NCBI RefSeq assembly: GCF_014077095.1
Contig: NZ_JACGVG010000031.1
Coordinates: forward strand, 47,431-111,430
DNA length: 64,000 nt
Direction of reading: 5' to 3'
Origin: Colwellia sp. MB02u-6
GTDB taxonomy: Bacteria > Pseudomonadota > Gammaproteobacteria > Enterobacterales > Alteromonadaceae
The notes under the pieces were generated by a model, which saw only the letters and a list, made by a program, of their open reading frames with translations, was not told the origin of the DNA and did no database searches. The number at the start of each line of letters is the position of its first letter. Positions within the stretch are counted from its first letter, which is position 1. Shown here piece after piece: positions 38,550 to 48,368 of this stretch. A program made the translations under genes and the position numbers.

Positions 38550-39281
38550 ATGAAGGAAATTAATCGCATGAATAAAAAAATATATTGGGCTGTGATTATC
38601 ATGATCTGCACTCTAGCTAATTCTGTTACGGCAACACCCTCAACGAAGCAAGTCGTGCTTATACAAGAAAAAAAATTACTCGTTCAAAGCCTTGAGCGAG
38701 TCGCCATTACTGATATCAGTAATCATGCAGAAGAAAAGCCTAAACTAGCAGCCAAACCACAAAAAGCGACGCCTTTAGCTAGGGTGCTAGCGCAGTCAGC
38801 AAATAAATTATCAGCAGACACCTTTAACGAAGATAAAATATTAAGTTTAGAAATTAGTGAACTTAGAGATAATAGTGGTTTAGTTTATTTAGGGGGGAAA
38901 GTTTCTCTCGCTGACCTTAGCCGTTACTTAGAGCAGCTAAAAACGGTATTAGGTGAAGAGCAATATGCTATTTATCGCCAGTACCAAGCGGTGCGTGATC
39001 AGCAAACTTTTCATATTACCTTGGTCAATCCGTATGAATACCGAACTATTAATAAAGCAAAATTAAAATTACCAGAGCAATTTCGTGTTATTTTGCATGG
39101 TTTAGGTCGTGTTGAAAATGATGAAAAAAACAGTTACTTTGTGGTTGCATCCTCTGCTGATGGACAATTTATTCGTCAGAACTTACTGTTAAAAAATAAA
39201 GACTTTCATGTCACCTTAGGCTTTTTCCCTGCTGATATTTATGGAGTCAGTAAAGGTCAAGAGACCTTGATCAACAAATAA
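38550..39281 (+). CDS. Exported protein with two HxT motifs (2H phosphoesterase-like?)
   Basis: A 243-residue protein with a signal peptide (from M7: NKKIYWAVIIMICTLANSVTA). The mature part has an alanine/lysine-rich linker and, after residue 100, a compact domain containing FHITLVNP (H155-x-T157) and FHVTLGFF (H220-x-T222), 65 residues apart. Paired HxT/S motifs are the hallmark of 2H phosphoesterases (LigT/ThpR, CPDases), which open cyclic phosphates or join RNA ends. GLVYLGGKVSLADLSRYLEQL and DIYGVSKGQETLI also look family-like. An exported 2H protein would be unusual. The first ATG has AAGGTGAG upstream. I do not recognise an established name, and function is inferred from motifs only. 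Confidence 0.6.
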   Translation: MKEINRMNKKIYWAVIIMICTLANSVTATPSTKQVVLIQEKKLLVQSLERVAITDISNHAEEKPKLAAKPQKATPLARVLAQSANKLSADTFNEDKILSLEISELRDNSGLVYLGGKVSLADLSRYLEQLKTVLGEEQYAIYRQYQAVRDQQTFHITLVNPYEYRTINKAKLKLPEQFRVILHGLGRVENDEKNSYFVVASSADGQFIRQNLLLKNKDFHVTLGFFPADIYGVSKGQETLINK

Positions 39282-39369
39282 ATTTTATTGCTTAGAATAA
39301 ACGATTAAAAAATGTATGTTAAAATAAATTTTTTCAAGCCATTTTTAGGCTGTATTTTTAGGAGATCAG

Positions 39370-40164
39370 ATGAAACTAACCTTGGTATTATGCCTAGCAA
39401 TAATTACTGTAACCGGTTGTACAACGTCTTCAACGGGTCGTTCACAGTTAATGATGATGTCAGAAAGTGACCTTAATAAAATGGGGAGCGCATCATTTAA
39501 AGAAATGAAAAGCAAAGAAAAAATTAGTCAGTCGCCCAAAATCAATCGTTATGTGCAGTGTGTTGCTAATGCGATCACCAAGAATGTGCCAAAATCTGCT
39601 CATAACGGCGCCTGGGAAGTGGTGGTGTTTGATTCGGAACAAGTAAATGCTTTTGCACTGCCAGGTGGTAAAATAGGCGTTTATACCGGAATATTAAAAG
39701 TAACAGAAAACCAAGACCAATTAGGCGCTATTATTGGTCACGAAGTCGGGCATGTCATCGAACATCATGCTAACGAGCGCTTATCTTCAAATCAGGTTAG
39801 CCAAATAGGCCTGTCAATCGTCAGTGGAGTACTTGAAAGCCAAAATGTTGAAAGTCGAAATACCGTGATGGCAGGTTTAGGTTTAGGTGTGCAGTACGGG
39901 GTGTTAATGCCGTATGGTCGCAGCCATGAAAGTGAAGCGGATATTGTCGGCCAAGACTTAATGGCAAAATCAGGTTTTGACCCAAAAGCGAGTATCAAGC
40001 TGTGGCAAAACATGGCGAAATTATCAAAAGCTGCGCCACCTGAATTTATGTCGACCCATCCGTCAAATGCTACACGTATTAAACAGTTAACCGCACACTT
40101 GCCTATATCAACGCCGATTTTCAAACAAGCAACAGCGCCTAAATGTCTACAACCGGCAATTTAA
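39370..40164 (+). CDS. M48 family metalloprotease lipoprotein (LoiP/YggG-like)
   Basis: A 264-residue lipoprotein protease. The lipobox ends at C17 (ITVTGC). Zinc motif H124-EVGH128 (IIGHEVGHVIEHHANERLS) and the third ligand in SHESEADIVGQDLM define M48 (Ste24/HtpX-like). NAFALPGGKIGVYTGIL and STHPSNATRIKQL are typical of the periplasmic BepA/LoiP group, which degrades misassembled outer-membrane proteins. Serine at position +2 would fit outer-membrane sorting; here +2 is threonine, also compatible. A strong terminator follows. Confidence 0.9.
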   Translation: MKLTLVLCLAIITVTGCTTSSTGRSQLMMMSESDLNKMGSASFKEMKSKEKISQSPKINRYVQCVANAITKNVPKSAHNGAWEVVVFDSEQVNAFALPGGKIGVYTGILKVTENQDQLGAIIGHEVGHVIEHHANERLSSNQVSQIGLSIVSGVLESQNVESRNTVMAGLGLGVQYGVLMPYGRSHESEADIVGQDLMAKSGFDPKASIKLWQNMAKLSKAAPPEFMSTHPSNATRIKQLTAHLPISTPIFKQATAPKCLQPAI

Positions 40165-40221
40165 GTTTAACTTAACTAGGTAAGTTTAGTTTCCAACTTA
40201 AGTTTGAAACTGAAACTAGGG

Positions 40222-40277
40222 CCGCTACGCTAATGTTTATTCATGTTAAGTGACCATATTAGCGCAGCGGTTTTTTT
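40222..40277 (+). terminator. Terminator after the M48 protease gene
   Basis: Thirteen-position stem CCGCTACGCTAAT/ATTAGCGCAGCGG (40222-40234 with 40258-40270, one mismatch), 23-base loop and seven T (40271-40277). It lies between convergent genes. Confidence 0.8.
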
Positions 40278-40293
40278 AGCTTAAGCAAATCGC

Positions 40294-41643
40294 TTATTTT
40301 TTCGTAATACGCCAAAAAGCGAAACTAGCCACAACAAATAAAATCATTGGGTAGTAGGCATTTGCGACCACTTCTAAAGGGGATATTTTTAAGGTAGCGC
40401 CGAGCAATAAAGCTTGAGCACCGTAAGGTAATAAACCTTGATTTATACAAGCGTAAATATCTAATAAACTGGCTGAATGAGCTGGGCTGAGTTCACCATC
40501 AGTGGCCAAGTCTTTTGCCGTTTCACCGGTCACAATAATAGAAACAGTATTGTTTGCAGTGAAAAAATTACAACAAAAGGCTAAAGCGCCAATACCAATA
40601 CCAGCAGCGCGCTTTTTATTGTGTGGGCTAATCTTATGCGTTAAGCCTTCAATACGGGCTGTTAGAGCACTTAAGCCCCCTTGGCGTTTAATTAATTCAC
40701 TTAGACCACCAATAAATAACGACAAAATAAAGATATCTTGCATACTGGCAAAGCCTTTATTGATATCACTTACCCAACTCGCCAATTGATAACCGTTGTT
40801 GAGCATACCAATCGCCGCGGCTAAGATAATTCCGATAATTAGCACCATAAAGACATTCACACCTGACAGCGCTAATACTAAAATAACGATATAAGGTAAG
40901 AAACCGATAACATCAAGGTCTTGGCTGACCTCGTGGTTTAAGGCAACACCATTGGCTGCTAAAATAGCTAAACAAATTAATGCGGCAGGCACAGCAAACT
41001 TAAAGTTGACCCGAAACTTATCTTTCATGTGCGCGCCTTGACTGCGGGTCGAGGCTATCGTGGTATCAGAAATTATTGATAAATTATCACCAAAAATAGC
41101 CCCAGATATAATGCAGCCAGCAATAAGGCTAGCATCGATATCAGCAGACTCAATAAAACCCAAAGCAATCGGCGCAATAGCAGCAATGGTGCCCATTGAT
41201 GTTCCCATGGCGGTGGCAAGAAAGGCCGCGACTAAGAAAAGCCCAGGGAGTAAAAAGTAATCAGGAAAAAAAGATAGCCCTAGCTGCACACTAGCATCAA
41301 CACTACCGGTTGCTTTAGCCACAGTCGCGAAAGCGCCAGCCAAAAGATAAATAATACACATAGTAATGATATTTTGATGACCAGCCCCAGCGATAAATTG
41401 GCTAATTTGCTCATTCACTGTCTCTCTACCCATATAAATGGCTAATAATATGGCTGGAATAATGGCAATGCTGGCGGGTAATTGGTAGAAGGCAAAGTCA
41501 ACGCCTTGCAGTGTTAAAACGATACCCGTACCCAGAAATATTGCAAGAAAAACTCCAAAAGGTAAGAGGCTTTTTAAACTGTGTTTTGGGTTACTTTTGC
41601 GCAATGATGCTGGCGTAGGTCTAGGTGAAATATTATGGCTCAT
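40294..41643 (-). CDS. Na+/H+ antiporter, NhaC family
   Basis: A 449-residue inner-membrane antiporter with about 11-12 transmembrane helices. NhaC-superfamily marks: GTSMGTIAAIAPIALGFIE, IISGAIFGDNLSIISDTTIASTRSQGAHMKDKFRVN and FFTANNTVSIIVTGETAKDLA. It probably exchanges Na+ for H+ (or malate-Na+ for lactate-H+ in some relatives), useful in sea water. I choose the ATG at 41643 (MSHNISPRP); the longer frame begins with TTG at 41685 without a ribosome site. It is transcribed alone, convergent with the M48 gene. Confidence 0.88.
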   Translation of the reverse strand: MSHNISPRPTPASLRKSNPKHSLKSLLPFGVFLAIFLGTGIVLTLQGVDFAFYQLPASIAIIPAILLAIYMGRETVNEQISQFIAGAGHQNIITMCIIYLLAGAFATVAKATGSVDASVQLGLSFFPDYFLLPGLFLVAAFLATAMGTSMGTIAAIAPIALGFIESADIDASLIAGCIISGAIFGDNLSIISDTTIASTRSQGAHMKDKFRVNFKFAVPAALICLAILAANGVALNHEVSQDLDVIGFLPYIVILVLALSGVNVFMVLIIGIILAAAIGMLNNGYQLASWVSDINKGFASMQDIFILSLFIGGLSELIKRQGGLSALTARIEGLTHKISPHNKKRAAGIGIGALAFCCNFFTANNTVSIIVTGETAKDLATDGELSPAHSASLLDIYACINQGLLPYGAQALLLGATLKISPLEVVANAYYPMILFVVASFAFWRITKK

Positions 41644-42186
41644 GAATAGGATCTTTTTAGTTATTATTTTATTCAAACTAAACAATAACTGTATTTTGTG
41701 GAATGTCTATATTGAATAGCATTATATGGTGTTAATGTTATTTGTCAATCTAGACGTCTAGAAGTTCGTTTTTATTTTTAAATAGCCGTTTATAGCACAA
41801 GGATACTACTTGTTGAGATCATATTACTTAACTGATGCTTAAGTTAAGTTCTGCTTGCTTAGTTAAATGTCAGGAAAAGCTTAGTTAAAAATAAAAAGCA
41901 GATGAAAATAATGAGAGCAATCGATGAACATCAGATGAATTTCTTGGTAGTTTCATAAGTAAACAATCCCTAATGGTTATTGCCAGCAGAGCTTATCCAA
42001 TATAGATCAAGTCTTGATATTATTTTCTCGCTTGTTAAAACTAGGCTAACAACAGCTAATATTTTATTGTGGTAACTCAGATGTTATTACCTAATAGTAG
42101 TTTAATTATTTCATTTTTTTGAGAAACTATAGAATTTCAGTGGTTTAGTAATATAGCCACTAACACCTGTTTATATTGATGGTTAA
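41644..42186. other. Gene-poor region before the GGDEF remnant
   Basis: No reading frame with recognisable similarity. It should contain the antiporter promoter near 41690. The rest looks like decayed DNA continuous with the GGDEF remnant. Confidence 0.4.
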
Positions 42187-42345
42187 CGCATCAATTGCAC
42201 GGCAAGTATTGGGGCCGCTTTGTATCCTAATGATGCTGATAGGAGTCATAGATTGGTAAAGTATGCTGATGTCGCGATGTACCTAGCAAAGAAAAACGGT
42301 AAAAATTTATTACGCTTTTATCAGTCACATGATCAATATGAGTAG
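42187..42345 (+). pseudogene. Remnant of a GGDEF (diguanylate cyclase) domain
   Basis: About 52 codons read INCTASIGAALYPNDADRS...LVKYADVAMYLAKKNGKN followed by LLRFYQ and a TAG at 42343. This is the C-terminal quarter of a GGDEF domain (consensus SIGIALYP...ADxAMYxAK...G+N). The same frame has a stop at 42184, and no GGDEF loop or sensor part is found upstream. It is a truncated, dead gene. Confidence 0.8.
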
Positions 42346-42725
42346 TAGCCTGCGATTAGCAACCTTGTGTGTTATCGACCATAAACTATCATACTTGACC
42401 TCACTACAAAAAATACAGCAATATCGTTTTCAAAGAAGACTTGAAAATTTGACTTATAGGGGGTGACTTGTTGACTAATTTATTAGAGCTTTCAAAAGTC
42501 ATGAAAGCTTAGATCAGCAAAGCACCGATGGACCTAACAACGCTCATTGAGTAAAACAGGCAAAGATTGATGACAGGGTACAAAGAGCAGGAGGTGGAAT
42601 TGTTTTTAACCAAGCTCCAGCACGCCATCTGGGCAAATCAACCCGTTGTATCTATGCCTTTATAATCTGTTAAGTCACGCCATTTTTTTAAAGGCTTTCT
42701 AGCATTTATTTAAGGTATTATGGTG
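42346..42725. other. Gene-poor region after the GGDEF remnant
   Basis: No supported gene. A short plus-strand stretch around 42570-42665 reads TGYKEQEVELFLTKLQHAI and onwards and could be another scrap of a signalling protein, but I cannot assign it. Confidence 0.35.
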
Positions 42726-44366
42726 TTAAGTTATGCTACGTCTTTTTCGACAAATGTTGATCAGCCCTTTAGTTGAGCCATCCATATCTAAAGGTATATC
42801 AATATTTGACAACTTACTAAATATGTCATTACCGAGTGCTTTGCCTAATTCTACACCCCATTGATCAAATGAGTTTATCTGCCAGATAACGCCTTGAACA
42901 AATACTTTATGCTCGTATAGGGCAATTAAGCTACCTAAAGCTTTCGGGGTTAATTTTGGCATTAAGATGGTGTTACTGGGTTTATTGCCTTTCATGACTT
43001 TATGAGATGATAAGTAACTTATCTCATCAGTGCTGCATTTTGCTTTGGTCATCGCGGCAATAACTTGTTCTTCAGTTTGACCTTCCATTAAGGCTTGGCT
43101 TTGTCCCAAACAGTTGGCAATTAACATGTCATGATGATCTGAAATATCAACATCAGGGTTAAGTGGGAGAATAAAGTCGACCGGTATGGGCGTTTTACTC
43201 TGATGAATTAACTGATGAAAAGAATGCTGTCCATTGGTTCCTTCACTACCCCAAATAATAGGGCCGGTATCGTAGTTGGTTTCTTTATTATCTAAGTTGA
43301 CCGATTTACCGTTACTTTCCATATCCAGTTGTTGTATGTATGCCGGTAAACCACGTAAATAGTGGTAGTAGGGCAATAATACTTGTGATTGCGCACCATG
43401 GAAATTTCTATACCAAATACCTAATAGTGCCATAATTACCGGCATATTTTCTTCAAATGGTGCTTGTCTAAAATGTTCATCCATTTCAAAGGCGCCATGT
43501 AAAAACGCTAAGTAGTTATCAAAGCCAATACCCATAGCAAGCGGTAAACCAATAGCTGACCAAATAGAGTATCGTCCACCGACCCAATCCCACATGGGGA
43601 AGATATTTTTTTCACTGATACCAAAACTTTTAGCCGCTTCAATATTAGCGGATACACAAGCAAAGTTATGTTGAATATCACTGAATTTAGCTTGTTTTAA
43701 AAACCATTCTTTCGCCGTCTCAGTATTTCTTAGGGTTTCTTGGGTGGTTAATGTTTTTGATGAGGTGATCACTAAGGTTGTTGCTGGATCTAAACCCGAC
43801 AGCACATCATGAATATGACAACCATCAACATTGGCGACATAATGTACATTCAAGTGTTTTTGACGATATGGCTTTAAGGCTTCAGACATAATTTTAGGCC
43901 CTAAAAATGAGCCGCCAATGCCAATAGCAACAATATCTTTAAAAGCCTTGCCGCTATAACCTTTGGTAACGCCGGATGAAACATCATTCACAAAACCTTT
44001 GATTTTTTCTAAGGTGTCATTGACTAAGGGCATAATATTCTCGCCATCAACATAAACCGGCTCATTAGAAAAATTACGCAAGGCGGTATGTAACACTGGG
44101 CGATTTTCAGTGGTATTTATTGGCGCGCCGGAAAACATTTTTTCTATTTTTTCATCAACACCGCACTGTTTCGCCAAATCAACAAGCAAGTTTTTTGTTT
44201 CTGGTACTAAATGATTCTTGGAGTAATCTAAGGTTAATCCTGCTGCGGTTATGGTGAATTTATCAAAGCGTTCAGGGTCAATACGAAATAAAGATTTTAA
44301 GTGTATTATTTTGCTGTCTAAATAATGAATTTGTAAGTTTTGCCATGCCAGTGAATTAGTTAACAT
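42726..44366 (-). CDS. pgi: Glucose-6-phosphate isomerase
   Basis: A 546-residue phosphoglucose isomerase converting glucose-6-phosphate and fructose-6-phosphate. Visible: AIGIGGSFLGPKIMSEAL, TSSKTLTTQETLRN (phosphate-binding serines/threonines), DWVGGRYSIWSAIGLPLA, MESNGKSV, catalytic histidine in GQHSFHQLIHQ and catalytic lysine in QWGVELGKAL. Full length, cytoplasmic. It is transcribed alone on the minus strand next to a long non-coding spacer on each side. Confidence 0.97.
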   Translation of the reverse strand: MLTNSLAWQNLQIHYLDSKIIHLKSLFRIDPERFDKFTITAAGLTLDYSKNHLVPETKNLLVDLAKQCGVDEKIEKMFSGAPINTTENRPVLHTALRNFSNEPVYVDGENIMPLVNDTLEKIKGFVNDVSSGVTKGYSGKAFKDIVAIGIGGSFLGPKIMSEALKPYRQKHLNVHYVANVDGCHIHDVLSGLDPATTLVITSSKTLTTQETLRNTETAKEWFLKQAKFSDIQHNFACVSANIEAAKSFGISEKNIFPMWDWVGGRYSIWSAIGLPLAMGIGFDNYLAFLHGAFEMDEHFRQAPFEENMPVIMALLGIWYRNFHGAQSQVLLPYYHYLRGLPAYIQQLDMESNGKSVNLDNKETNYDTGPIIWGSEGTNGQHSFHQLIHQSKTPIPVDFILPLNPDVDISDHHDMLIANCLGQSQALMEGQTEEQVIAAMTKAKCSTDEISYLSSHKVMKGNKPSNTILMPKLTPKALGSLIALYEHKVFVQGVIWQINSFDQWGVELGKALGNDIFSKLSNIDIPLDMDGSTKGLINICRKRRSIT

Positions 44367-44921
44367 GTGTAATAAGCCTTTCTAATAAAATTTAAGTTTT
44401 TTTCAAAAAATGGAGTCGCGAGTAAAAAATGACTTTTGCCTAACAATAACAGTACTAGCTATTCAATGTTAGTGCTATTGGCCTTAACAAGCAAAAGCAC
44501 TCATCTAATTTACTGAGCACGGCTTAATGAGTCGGAGGTTGGCAACCTATTTTTGACAGGTTAATAGCCGCCGCTAAAGAGATAAATTTTAAGACCTAGA
44601 CTTATCTCTGCTTAAGAATTTTTTATGCAGGCAAAGCTTTATCTTGAAGTAAAAAGGCTAGAGAACTTAAGCATGAAATTGGTGTTATGCCTAGCGTGGC
44701 AATATTTACTTGAGAGCATACTATTCAAAGCTCAACTTTAGGTGACAAAATTAATTGAAAAACCTATGTTTAATCATTTAGTTGGATTAAGCATTATTAA
44801 TGCTAGCGAGTTATATTGAAATAAGGTGTACTTTTGCTACTATTTTCAAGCTTAAGTGTCTGACCATTTTAATTTCGCCATGGTAAACTTGAGCATAATT
44901 TATCGTATAGAAGGAAGAGTA
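44367..44921. other. Intergenic region between pgi and panE-like gene
   Basis: No gene, strong hairpin or repeat recognised. It must hold the divergent promoters of pgi and the reductase gene. Confidence 0.4.
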
Positions 44922-45914
44922 ATGCATTTTGTTATCGTGGGTTGTGGTGCTGTGGGTGGTTATTTTGGTGGCCGTTTAGCACAGTACGGCGAAAATGTTA
45001 CTTTTGTTGCCCGTGGCCAGCAATTTCAACGCATGCAAACCTTGGGCTTAACCATTAAAAGTATTGAAGGCGATGTGCAGCTTGATAAGGTTAATGTGGT
45101 TAATGCACAAAGCCTAACGGCAGAAACTTTGCCAACGCCTGCCGATGTTATTTTTCTCTGTGTAAAGTCGTTTCAGTTACCAGCTTCAATTGCCCAAATA
45201 AAACCTCTAATTTTACCTCACACGCGGGTAATACCCTTATTAAACGGTGTTAATGCTGTTGATGTTATGCAAGATCACGGCATTGCTTTAGAAAATATTT
45301 TTGGTGGTTTAGCAAAAATTATTGCAGAGAAAACGCCTAATGGTGTGATAAAACATACCGGTTCAAAGCCTCATATCACCTTAGGCGCTTTTAGTGATGA
45401 AGTGTTAGTGGACTCAAGAATTGAACAATTTGATGAAGTAAAAGCTGCTAAAGTTAAGGCAGAAGCAACAGAACGGCTTAGTGCGATAGCGAAATGTTTT
45501 AAATTAGCAGGTGTTAGCGTCGGGGTAACCAGTGATATTAAGCTGGCATTATGGCGAAAGTTTATACTTGTTGCTGCTTGGGGGGCATTGGCTTCGGCAA
45601 GAACATTGAACTTGGGCGAAATTCGTGCCCAAAGCCATATTACATTTTTATTAGAACGTATTGTTAATGAATACGCTGATATTGCGCGCAAAGCAGGGGT
45701 AAAGCTTGGCGATAAGCATATAAAGGAAACCTTAAGTTTTTTATCACGCTTACCTGATAGTAGCGAAACATCAATGCAACGAGATTTGGCCGCTGGACAG
45801 CATTCAGAGTTTGATGTGTTAATGGCTTATCCTATGGCCTTAGTGACCGAGTTTAATCTTTCAGCCCCAGTGTTAACTCAGTGTTATCAGAAAATAATGT
45901 CAGGTTCGCCATAG
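44922..45914 (+). CDS. 2-dehydropantoate 2-reductase family protein
   Basis: A 330-residue ketopantoate reductase family (PanE/ApbA) enzyme, NADPH-dependent; PanE makes pantoate for coenzyme A. The N-terminal Rossmann motif is VGCGAVGGYFGGRL. The C-terminal helical domain holds DIKLALWRKFILVAAWGALAS (catalytic lysine) and the SSETSMQRDLAAGQHSEFD substrate-binding stretch. The ATG at 44922 is chosen: it sits at the Rossmann motif and has AAGGAAGA four bases upstream; the frame is open from 44856. Several paralogues occur in many genomes, so the pantoate role is likely but not certain. Confidence 0.85.
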   Translation: MHFVIVGCGAVGGYFGGRLAQYGENVTFVARGQQFQRMQTLGLTIKSIEGDVQLDKVNVVNAQSLTAETLPTPADVIFLCVKSFQLPASIAQIKPLILPHTRVIPLLNGVNAVDVMQDHGIALENIFGGLAKIIAEKTPNGVIKHTGSKPHITLGAFSDEVLVDSRIEQFDEVKAAKVKAEATERLSAIAKCFKLAGVSVGVTSDIKLALWRKFILVAAWGALASARTLNLGEIRAQSHITFLLERIVNEYADIARKAGVKLGDKHIKETLSFLSRLPDSSETSMQRDLAAGQHSEFDVLMAYPMALVTEFNLSAPVLTQCYQKIMSGSP

Positions 45915-46069
45915 TGAAGAGAGGTTGCCAGTGATGAGTTCTCTAGCAGCCTTAAGGTTAAAAATTATAATAAATAACAAATTCACCCGTGCTAGCACTA
46001 CAGAGAAGGTTAAATTTATGCTATTGTATCGGCGAATTTTTATCGTATCAATTAAGTGAAGATTAAATA

Positions 46070-46693
46070 ATGTCTGAAAATAAACTTGAATCAATCGAAC
46101 AACGCGTAAGTTATGGTGTAGGTCGTCAATTAGGTGACCAACTACGTAACAATCCTTTTAAAGATTTTGACGTATCTGCTGTGCAAGCTGGTTTAGCTGA
46201 TGCAATTGCTAATACTGCAAGCCAAGTATCTGACGAAGCACTTAATGAAGCATTTGGTGTTGTATCACAAAAGATGCAAGAGCTAGAGCAAGCAGAAGCT
46301 AAAGAAAAGTCAGCTGAAGGCGAAGCTTTCTTAGCAGAAAATGCCAAACGTGAAGAAGTAACAACAACTGAATCAGGTTTGCAATACGAAGTAATAGCCA
46401 CAGGTGAAGGCGAAAAGCCAACAGCTGCAAGCACAGTTCGTGTGCATTACCACGGTACATTTAGCAATGGTGATATCTTTGATAGCTCTGTTGATCGTGG
46501 CCAACCTGCTGAATTTCCAGTTAACGGCGTTATTGCTGGTTGGACTGAAGCATTACAATTAATGGCTGAAGGTTCAAAATGGCGTTTATATGTGCCTTAC
46601 GGTTTAGCTTACGGTGAGCGTGGCTCTCAAGGTGCAATTCCTCCGTATGCCACCTTGGTATTTGACGTTGAGTTATTAGCGATTATTAGCTAA
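46070..46693 (+). CDS. fklB: FKBP-type peptidyl-prolyl isomerase (FklB/FKBP22)
   Basis: A 207-residue FKBP22-type prolyl isomerase. An N-terminal helical dimerisation domain (about 1-95: VSYGVGRQLGDQL..., FDVSAVQAGLADAI) is followed by the FKBP catalytic domain (VRVHYHGTFSNGDIFDSSVDRGQPAEFPVNGVI, GWTEALQLM, IPPYATLVFDVELL). No signal peptide, so this is the cytoplasmic form. FKBP22 helps protein folding and is often important in cold-adapted marine bacteria. A strong terminator follows. Confidence 0.93.
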   Translation: MSENKLESIEQRVSYGVGRQLGDQLRNNPFKDFDVSAVQAGLADAIANTASQVSDEALNEAFGVVSQKMQELEQAEAKEKSAEGEAFLAENAKREEVTTTESGLQYEVIATGEGEKPTAASTVRVHYHGTFSNGDIFDSSVDRGQPAEFPVNGVIAGWTEALQLMAEGSKWRLYVPYGLAYGERGSQGAIPPYATLVFDVELLAIIS

Positions 46694-46707
46694 GTAAACT
46701 ATTTTTT

Positions 46708-46733
46708 AAAAGCCCTCAAATGAGGGCTTTTTT
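46708..46733 (+). terminator. fklB terminator
   Basis: AAAAGCCCTCA/TGAGGGCTTTT stem (46708-46718 with 46721-46731) with a short loop and a T run, 15 bases past the stop. Confidence 0.9.
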
Positions 46734-46782
46734 ATAAGTATAATTTATATAAAGTAAATCCAGTTTGAGTTATATATCACTG

Positions 46783-47205
46783 ATGCATAAATCAGCTATC
46801 GAACAATTTTTCCAGCGCTATCTAACGGCGTTTCATCAGCAAAACATGTCAGATATGCAACAATGCTATCAGTTGCCTTGTACTTTGCATACGCCCGATA
46901 AAGTGGTGTTAATTGCTAGTGATAAAGTATTTGAACAAGAATTTTTAGATATATTTACCGTACTAAGTCACGCAGAGATAAAGCGTTTTGTCGCTTTAAA
47001 AGCTAGCTTTAGTCAATTGAGTGAAACCCTAATACTGGCGTGTGTTGATTGGCAGTTTATTGGCCCTAAAGACGAAGTTTTTACCGATTTTTCAGCATTT
47101 TATCATCTAGCTTTGAGCGAAGGCCAATGGCGAATTTTTAACGTAGTGTCACAAGAGCTTAGCCAGTCGGTTGATTTAAAACACGTTTTTAATATTATTT
47201 TATAA
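46783..47205 (+). CDS. NTF2-like (SnoaL/ketosteroid isomerase-type) protein
   Basis: A 140-residue protein with the pattern of the NTF2-like cone fold: an N-terminal helix (AIEQFFQRYLTAFHQQNMSDMQQCYQLPCTLHTPDK) then strands ending with GQWRIFNVVSQEL. Such proteins are ligand-binding or small enzymes; no catalytic residue set can be assigned. I start at the ATG 46783; the upstream in-frame TTG at 46765 gives six unconserved residues. It precedes dapB by 49 bases and may be co-transcribed. Confidence 0.7.
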   Translation: MHKSAIEQFFQRYLTAFHQQNMSDMQQCYQLPCTLHTPDKVVLIASDKVFEQEFLDIFTVLSHAEIKRFVALKASFSQLSETLILACVDWQFIGPKDEVFTDFSAFYHLALSEGQWRIFNVVSQELSQSVDLKHVFNIIL

Positions 47206-47254
47206 TAAAGTATAGAACATCCCTTATAACATTACCGAGTAGGAAGACGTTGTC

Positions 47255-48064
47255 ATGAAAGTGAAAGTAGCCATTTTAGGCTGTAGTGGGCGCATGGGCC
47301 GAAATTTAATACAAGCGGCAATTGAGCACAAATCAGTTGAACTTGTAGGTGGTAGTGTTCGTGTGGGTTCATCATTTGAAAATTTTGATTTAGGTGAAAT
47401 CGCTGGTATCGGTGCGATTGGTCAAAAAACCACAACAGACTATAAAGCATTGTTGGCTGCTGATGTGTTAATTGATTTTACCTCGATTGAAGCTACGCTT
47501 GAGCATCTTGACTGGTGTCAGCAACACAACAAAGCCTTGGTCATTGGCACAACAGGTTTTTCTGATCAGCAAGTAGAAACGATCAAAATAGCAGGTAATA
47601 ACATAGCTGTGATTTTGGCCCCTAATACAAGTGTTGGTGTAAATTTATTATTCAAGTTGCTTGAAGTCACTGCCAAAGCGATTGGCAACCATACTGATAT
47701 AGAAATTTTTGAAGCGCATCATAGATTTAAGAAAGATGCACCATCAGGCACTGCGGTGAAAATGGGCCAAGTTATTGCTGATACCTTAGGCCGAGACCTC
47801 AATAAAGTAGCCGTGTATGGCCGAGAAGGTATTACTGCAGAGCGCAGCCGAGAAACTATTGGCTTTGCTACTGTAAGGGCGGGTGATATTGTCGGTGAAC
47901 ATACCGCTTATTTTGCTGATATTGGTGAGCGCATTGAGTTGACTCACAAAGCAAGTTCGAGAATGACCTTTGCTTTAGGCGCAATGCGGGCGGCGTTTTG
48001 GTTAAGCGAAGCCCATGCTGGATTTTATGATATGCAAGATGTTTTGGGTTTTAAAGATAACTAA
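47255..48064 (+). CDS. dapB: 4-hydroxy-tetrahydrodipicolinate reductase
   Basis: A 269-residue DapB of the lysine/diaminopimelate pathway. NAD(P)-binding motif [13 protein letters not shown] near the N-terminus; [27 protein letters not shown]; and the catalytic [20 protein letters not shown] with the active histidines and lysine. Full length. An AGGAAG ribosome site precedes the ATG. dapB upstream of carAB is a common gammaproteobacterial order. Confidence 0.97.
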   Translation: MKVKVAILGCSGRMGRNLIQAAIEHKSVELVGGSVRVGSSFENFDLGEIAGIGAIGQKTTTDYKALLAADVLIDFTSIEATLEHLDWCQQHNKALVIGTTGFSDQQVETIKIAGNNIAVILAPNTSVGVNLLFKLLEVTAKAIGNHTDIEIFEAHHRFKKDAPSGTAVKMGQVIADTLGRDLNKVAVYGREGITAERSRETIGFATVRAGDIVGEHTAYFADIGERIELTHKASSRMTFALGAMRAAFWLSEAHAGFYDMQDVLGFKDN

Positions 48065-48368
48065 AACCCTAAAGTAATTTAGCCAAATATTAGTGGGTTT
48101 ATGTGTGCTATTTGCGGGTGAACTTTATAGAAAAGTGTTGTTTTTGGCGTCTTTGCATCAATAACGTCAAAAACAGAGAGTTTTTACAATTATTACTAGA
48201 CGAAAGACGCTTACAAGCGTAATATAAGTGGATTTTGTCAAAAATTTACTGTTCATGACGAACTGGTTTCTATTTTTGACATTTTTTTTGCGTATCGCTT
48301 TTTATCGTTAATGGTTAAATTCTTAGTTATTTTACCATTAATTTTCTTTCTTCTTAACGGAGGTTACA
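48065..48368 (+). other. dapB-carA intergenic region
   Basis: No gene seen. A 10-bp stem with one G-U pair (48140-48149 with 48165-48174, GTTTTTGGCG type) may end dapB transcripts, though its T run is poor. A TTGACA at 48276-48281 with TTTTAT at 48300 could be the carAB promoter. No clear ArgR or PurR box was recognised by eye. Confidence 0.4.

Noticed and set aside
48065..48368. ArgR or PurR operators before carAB
   Set aside because: Expected from other gammaproteobacteria, but no convincing TGAAT-type ARG box or PurR palindrome is visible by eye.
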